DNA of 8,775 bases. Source: Lachnospiraceae bacterium UBA3643. Lineage in GTDB: Bacteria > Bacillota > Clostridia > Lachnospirales > Lachnospiraceae. Location: assembly GCA_002373855.1 (NCBI GenBank), contig DFKO01000058.1, positions 1 to 8,775 of the forward strand. The letters run 5' to 3'. The translations under genes were made by a program, and so were the position numbers. Within the stretch, counting starts at the first letter, position 1, and each line of letters begins with the position of its first letter. The notes beneath the pieces were generated by a model. The model was not told the DNA's origin. It was given only the letters and a program-made list of their open reading frames with translations, and did no database searches. Of the stretch, positions 7,901 through 8,775 are shown in pieces.

Positions 7901-7986
7901 AGCGGGAAAACCTTGACGAGCGCCGCAGAAAAAAGAAAAAGAAGAGAAGAAGCGAATCACCACTTGACGGAATAAGGATAAATTAA
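4942..7986 (+). CDS. GH2 beta-mannosidase with a long charged C-terminal tail
   Basis: A 1014-residue enzyme expected to release mannose from the non-reducing end of beta-mannosides, acting in the cytoplasm since no signal peptide is present. The N-terminal sugar-binding domain carries FGWDWG at 165-170. The TIM barrel includes RVWGGG at 361-366, the acid/base Glu430 in GNNE, the nucleophile Glu520 in SEFGFQ, and FWQINDNWP at 609-617. The spacing of the two glutamates (90 residues) and the motifs distinguish beta-mannosidase from GH2 beta-galactosidase or glucuronidase. The last Ig-like domain ends near 845. Most bacterial relatives stop around 820-870; here about 160 residues follow (855-1014): acidic, with a predicted amphipathic helix (892-915) and ending in a basic run (994-1003). 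It lies 24 nt after the Nudix gene and 1 nt before the alpha-galactosidase gene, a galactomannan-degrading pair. Family call is strong; tail function unknown. Confidence 0.95.
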   Translation: MIRETFTDGWKLKETGGEKVYDVNIPASVLSVLLENGDTEDPFYRDNEKKCMALFEKDYEFTRTFAASGDITREDEVDLVFYGIDTLADIFLNGKRLSYTSSMHRVYRFPIKDKLISGANEIRVVLHSPLNYIKEYTPEKNKEIKYVPSGCMYGNQYIRKAHSSFGWDWGPKLPDMGIFRKVELEAYSKVAIKEVFFDQEHEGDRVTLSVDPILKITDSVPVEICITLNGKEAASNVIRMPEEGAKETVRGRNQCVINIDKPRLWWPNGQGEPYLYDVNIKIKKSDTVYDERDYKIGLRTMSVSRKKDEFGEEFAFVVNGRRIFAMGANYIPEDCIYPRITREKIEETVRSAAKANFNMLRVWGGGYYPSDDFYDLCDIYGIIVWQDLMFACNVYDLNHEFQENITEEVHDNVKRIRHHACLGLWCGNNEIESAWNGWAGFKNETPYLKADYIKMFEHILPEALREVDEDTFYWPSSPSSGGCFDDPDDENRGDCHYWDVWHGFKPFSDYNKHFFRFLSEFGFQSLPCKKTTDTFTLPADQNIFSDIMECHQKNDGANGKLMYYISQNFLYPKDFAGLTYVSQILQGLAIKAGVEHLRRNRGRCMGTLFWQINDNWPVVSWSSVDYYGRWKALQYMAKKFFSPIAGSIERITDENGNETYQYAVSIVNESPEPVSYKVRLSVHGLDGKEIGHFDETGRVTPGKVNKLRKHDFARYIEKRGPGNAYIRAEFAYSNGMHAYEYATFVPYKHMNLNQPRVTFDVREFDDYYELEVETDTFTPFVMLDFNDRDVILEDNAFTAVAGEPYVTVLKKSEIKGPQFESIDDLCSHIDIYFLQRSYMYFDGDRAENYEPVREENTVYVDELPDDVIFEDEEFGEIYDDIYDDGEVIYETEEELKERLRAEIKDELRAEILREMSGESQDDTDKKESGTETADEKNEEAKSEKPESDELFDDIGEVEEIEEIEEEYAQTENIPDMPEPEKPFSEDERENLDERRRKKKKKRRSESPLDGIRIN
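7504..7983 (+). other. Low-complexity acidic/basic tail coding region of the beta-mannosidase
   Basis: Residues 855-1014 are rich in Glu and Asp and lack the composition of the catalytic part. They contain repeated DDIYDD-like steps (879-884), a heptad-like helix with a duplicated LRAEI (899-903 and 907-911, DNA copies CGGGCCGAGATA at 7639-7650 and 7663-7674), an EEI repeat (GAGGAGATC at 7813-7821 and 7822-7830) and a cluster of ten Arg/Lys at 994-1003. The reading frame is intact and GAG/GAA/GAT usage is similar to the rest of the gene, so this does not look like a frameshift product. Confidence 0.75.
7974..7978 (+). promoter_or_regulatory. Ribosome binding site of the alpha-galactosidase inside the beta-mannosidase gene
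   Basis: AAGGA within the last codons of the beta-mannosidase gene lies nine bases before the ATG at 7988. With only one base between the TAA (7984-7986) and this ATG, translational coupling of the two enzymes is likely. Confidence 0.65.
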
Positions 7987-7987
7987 C

Positions 7988-8775
7988 ATGATCAGATTCT
8001 TTGAAAAAGAAAATTTTTTTAAAATCGACACAGCTGCAACATCATACATCATCGGTATAGCAGACGGTAAATATGCGGGCCATGCATATTACGGCAGGAG
8101 GTTGCCGGATGATGATGTGAGCTATCTGATGAGGATAAACGAGGCGCCCTTTGTGCCATCAAAAAACGGCAGGGACAAGCTCTCGTTTCTCGACTGTTTC
8201 CCTATGGAATATCCGGTCCATGGCATAGGCGATTTCAGGGAGGACTGTATAGCAGTCAGAAATAAGGACGGATACAGTGGACTGGAGCTTTTATATGACG
8301 GATATGAGATAACAAAAGAAAAGCCCCATCTTGACGGGCTCCCTCAGACATTTGCATCAGATACGGGAGCGTCGGAGACGTTAAAACTGCATCTTAAAGA
8401 TGAGATACTCGGCTTTAAGGTAACGCTATTATATACAATATTTGAGGACAGTGATGCTGTTGTCCGCAGTGTCATCATGAACAATGAGAGCAGTGATCCG
8501 CTATATATCACAAAGGCATTGTCTGCATGTATAGATATGGATAATAAGGATTTTGAGCTCATGACCCTGAACGGATCGTGGGCGAGAGAGCGTCATATCC
8601 AGAGAAATCCGGTTGGCATCGGATTTGCAGGTGTATCTTCTGTAAGAGGCGAGACATCCCACCAGCATCATCCCTTTTTAGGTCTCCTATCAAAAGGCGC
8701 AGACGATGAGCACGGTGAAGTATACGGTATGCACTTTATCTATTCAGGCAATTTCAAAGGTCTCGTATACAGAGG
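7988..8775 (+). CDS. GH36 alpha-galactosidase (N-terminal part, cut by window end)
   Basis: The frame is open for 262 codons to the end of the window. Complete relatives have roughly 700-750 residues, so about a third is present: the N-terminal beta-supersandwich domain. Recognisable family segments are MEYPVHGIGDFRE (near residue 72), GSWARERH (from Gly196, with Trp198) and RGETSHQHHPF (220-230). The two catalytic aspartates lie in the later barrel, outside the window, so activity cannot be judged. The family removes terminal alpha-1,6-galactose from raffinose-type sugars and galactomannan oligosaccharides. No signal peptide is present, implying a cytoplasmic enzyme acting on imported oligosaccharides beside the beta-mannosidase. 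The ATG is fixed by the AAGGA at 7974-7978. A run of seven T at 8014-8020 early in the gene is in frame (Asn-Phe-Phe-Lys). Confidence 0.9.
   Translation, partial: MIRFFEKENFFKIDTAATSYIIGIADGKYAGHAYYGRRLPDDDVSYLMRINEAPFVPSKNGRDKLSFLDCFPMEYPVHGIGDFREDCIAVRNKDGYSGLELLYDGYEITKEKPHLDGLPQTFASDTGASETLKLHLKDEILGFKVTLLYTIFEDSDAVVRSVIMNNESSDPLYITKALSACIDMDNKDFELMTLNGSWARERHIQRNPVGIGFAGVSSVRGETSHQHHPFLGLLSKGADDEHGEVYGMHFIYSGNFKGLVYR

Noticed and set aside
6130..7963. Several open frames on both strands inside the beta-mannosidase gene
   Set aside because: The real frame carries intact GH2 motifs along its length; the others have no family features or translation signals.
8014..8020. Programmed frameshift or slippage at a run of seven T in the alpha-galactosidase gene
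   Set aside because: The zero frame continues with GH36 motifs to the window end, and no stimulatory structure or useful alternative frame was seen.
8344..8562. Antisense open frame in the alpha-galactosidase gene
   Set aside because: It is opposite a frame with clear GH36 motifs and shows no SD.
1..8775. CRISPR array, tRNA, rRNA, insertion sequence or phage attachment site
   Set aside because: No spaced direct repeats, RNA gene signatures, transposase or integrase coding regions were seen, and nearly all of the window is occupied by the listed genes.

Overview
The window looks like a piece of a Lachnospiraceae-type (Clostridia, Butyrivibrio/Roseburia-like) chromosome. This is inferred from moderate GC by eye, frequent ATA/AGA/AGG codons, Gram-positive-style strong Shine-Dalgarno (SD) sites, two TTG starts, and family content: cytoplasmic GH2 and GH36 glycosidases, a MalG-type sugar permease domain and a clostridial HD-GYP-like protein. 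No taxonomic marker is present, so this is not proven.

Layout. Positions 1-24 (minus) hold only the first eight codons of an unidentified gene behind a strong SD. Positions 25-159 hold two hairpins, a probable intrinsic terminator and an overlapping promoter for that gene. Positions 160-2949 (minus) encode a 929-residue membrane protein. In one uninterrupted frame it joins an extracytoplasmic N-terminal domain, a complete acyltransferase-3 membrane domain and a complete MalG-type ABC sugar permease domain. Positions 2950-3115 are a divergent promoter region with a 14-bp palindrome. Rightward from 3116 is a tightly packed series: a degenerate HD-GYP-family protein (3116-4270), a Nudix hydrolase (4291-4917), a GH2 beta-mannosidase with a roughly 160-residue charged tail (4942-7986), and the N-terminal third or so of a GH36 alpha-galactosidase (7988 to the window end). 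Gaps are 20, 24 and 1 nt, so one transcript from the promoter at 3052-3080 is likely.

How the genes may work together. Beta-mannosidase plus alpha-galactosidase, both without signal peptides, fit intracellular breakdown of imported galactomannan or mannan oligosaccharides. The divergent permease domain would fit their uptake, but no partner permease, solute-binding protein or ATPase is visible, so the link is inferred. The Nudix enzyme could act on ADP-ribose or a nucleotide sugar. The HD-GYP-like protein has lost most metal ligands and the GYP motif, so it is more likely a sensor or binding protein than an active c-di-GMP phosphodiesterase.

The most unusual items are the acyltransferase/ABC-permease fusion, the charged tail on the beta-mannosidase, the degenerate HD-GYP protein heading a glycosidase operon, and a terminator-like hairpin inside the Nudix gene.
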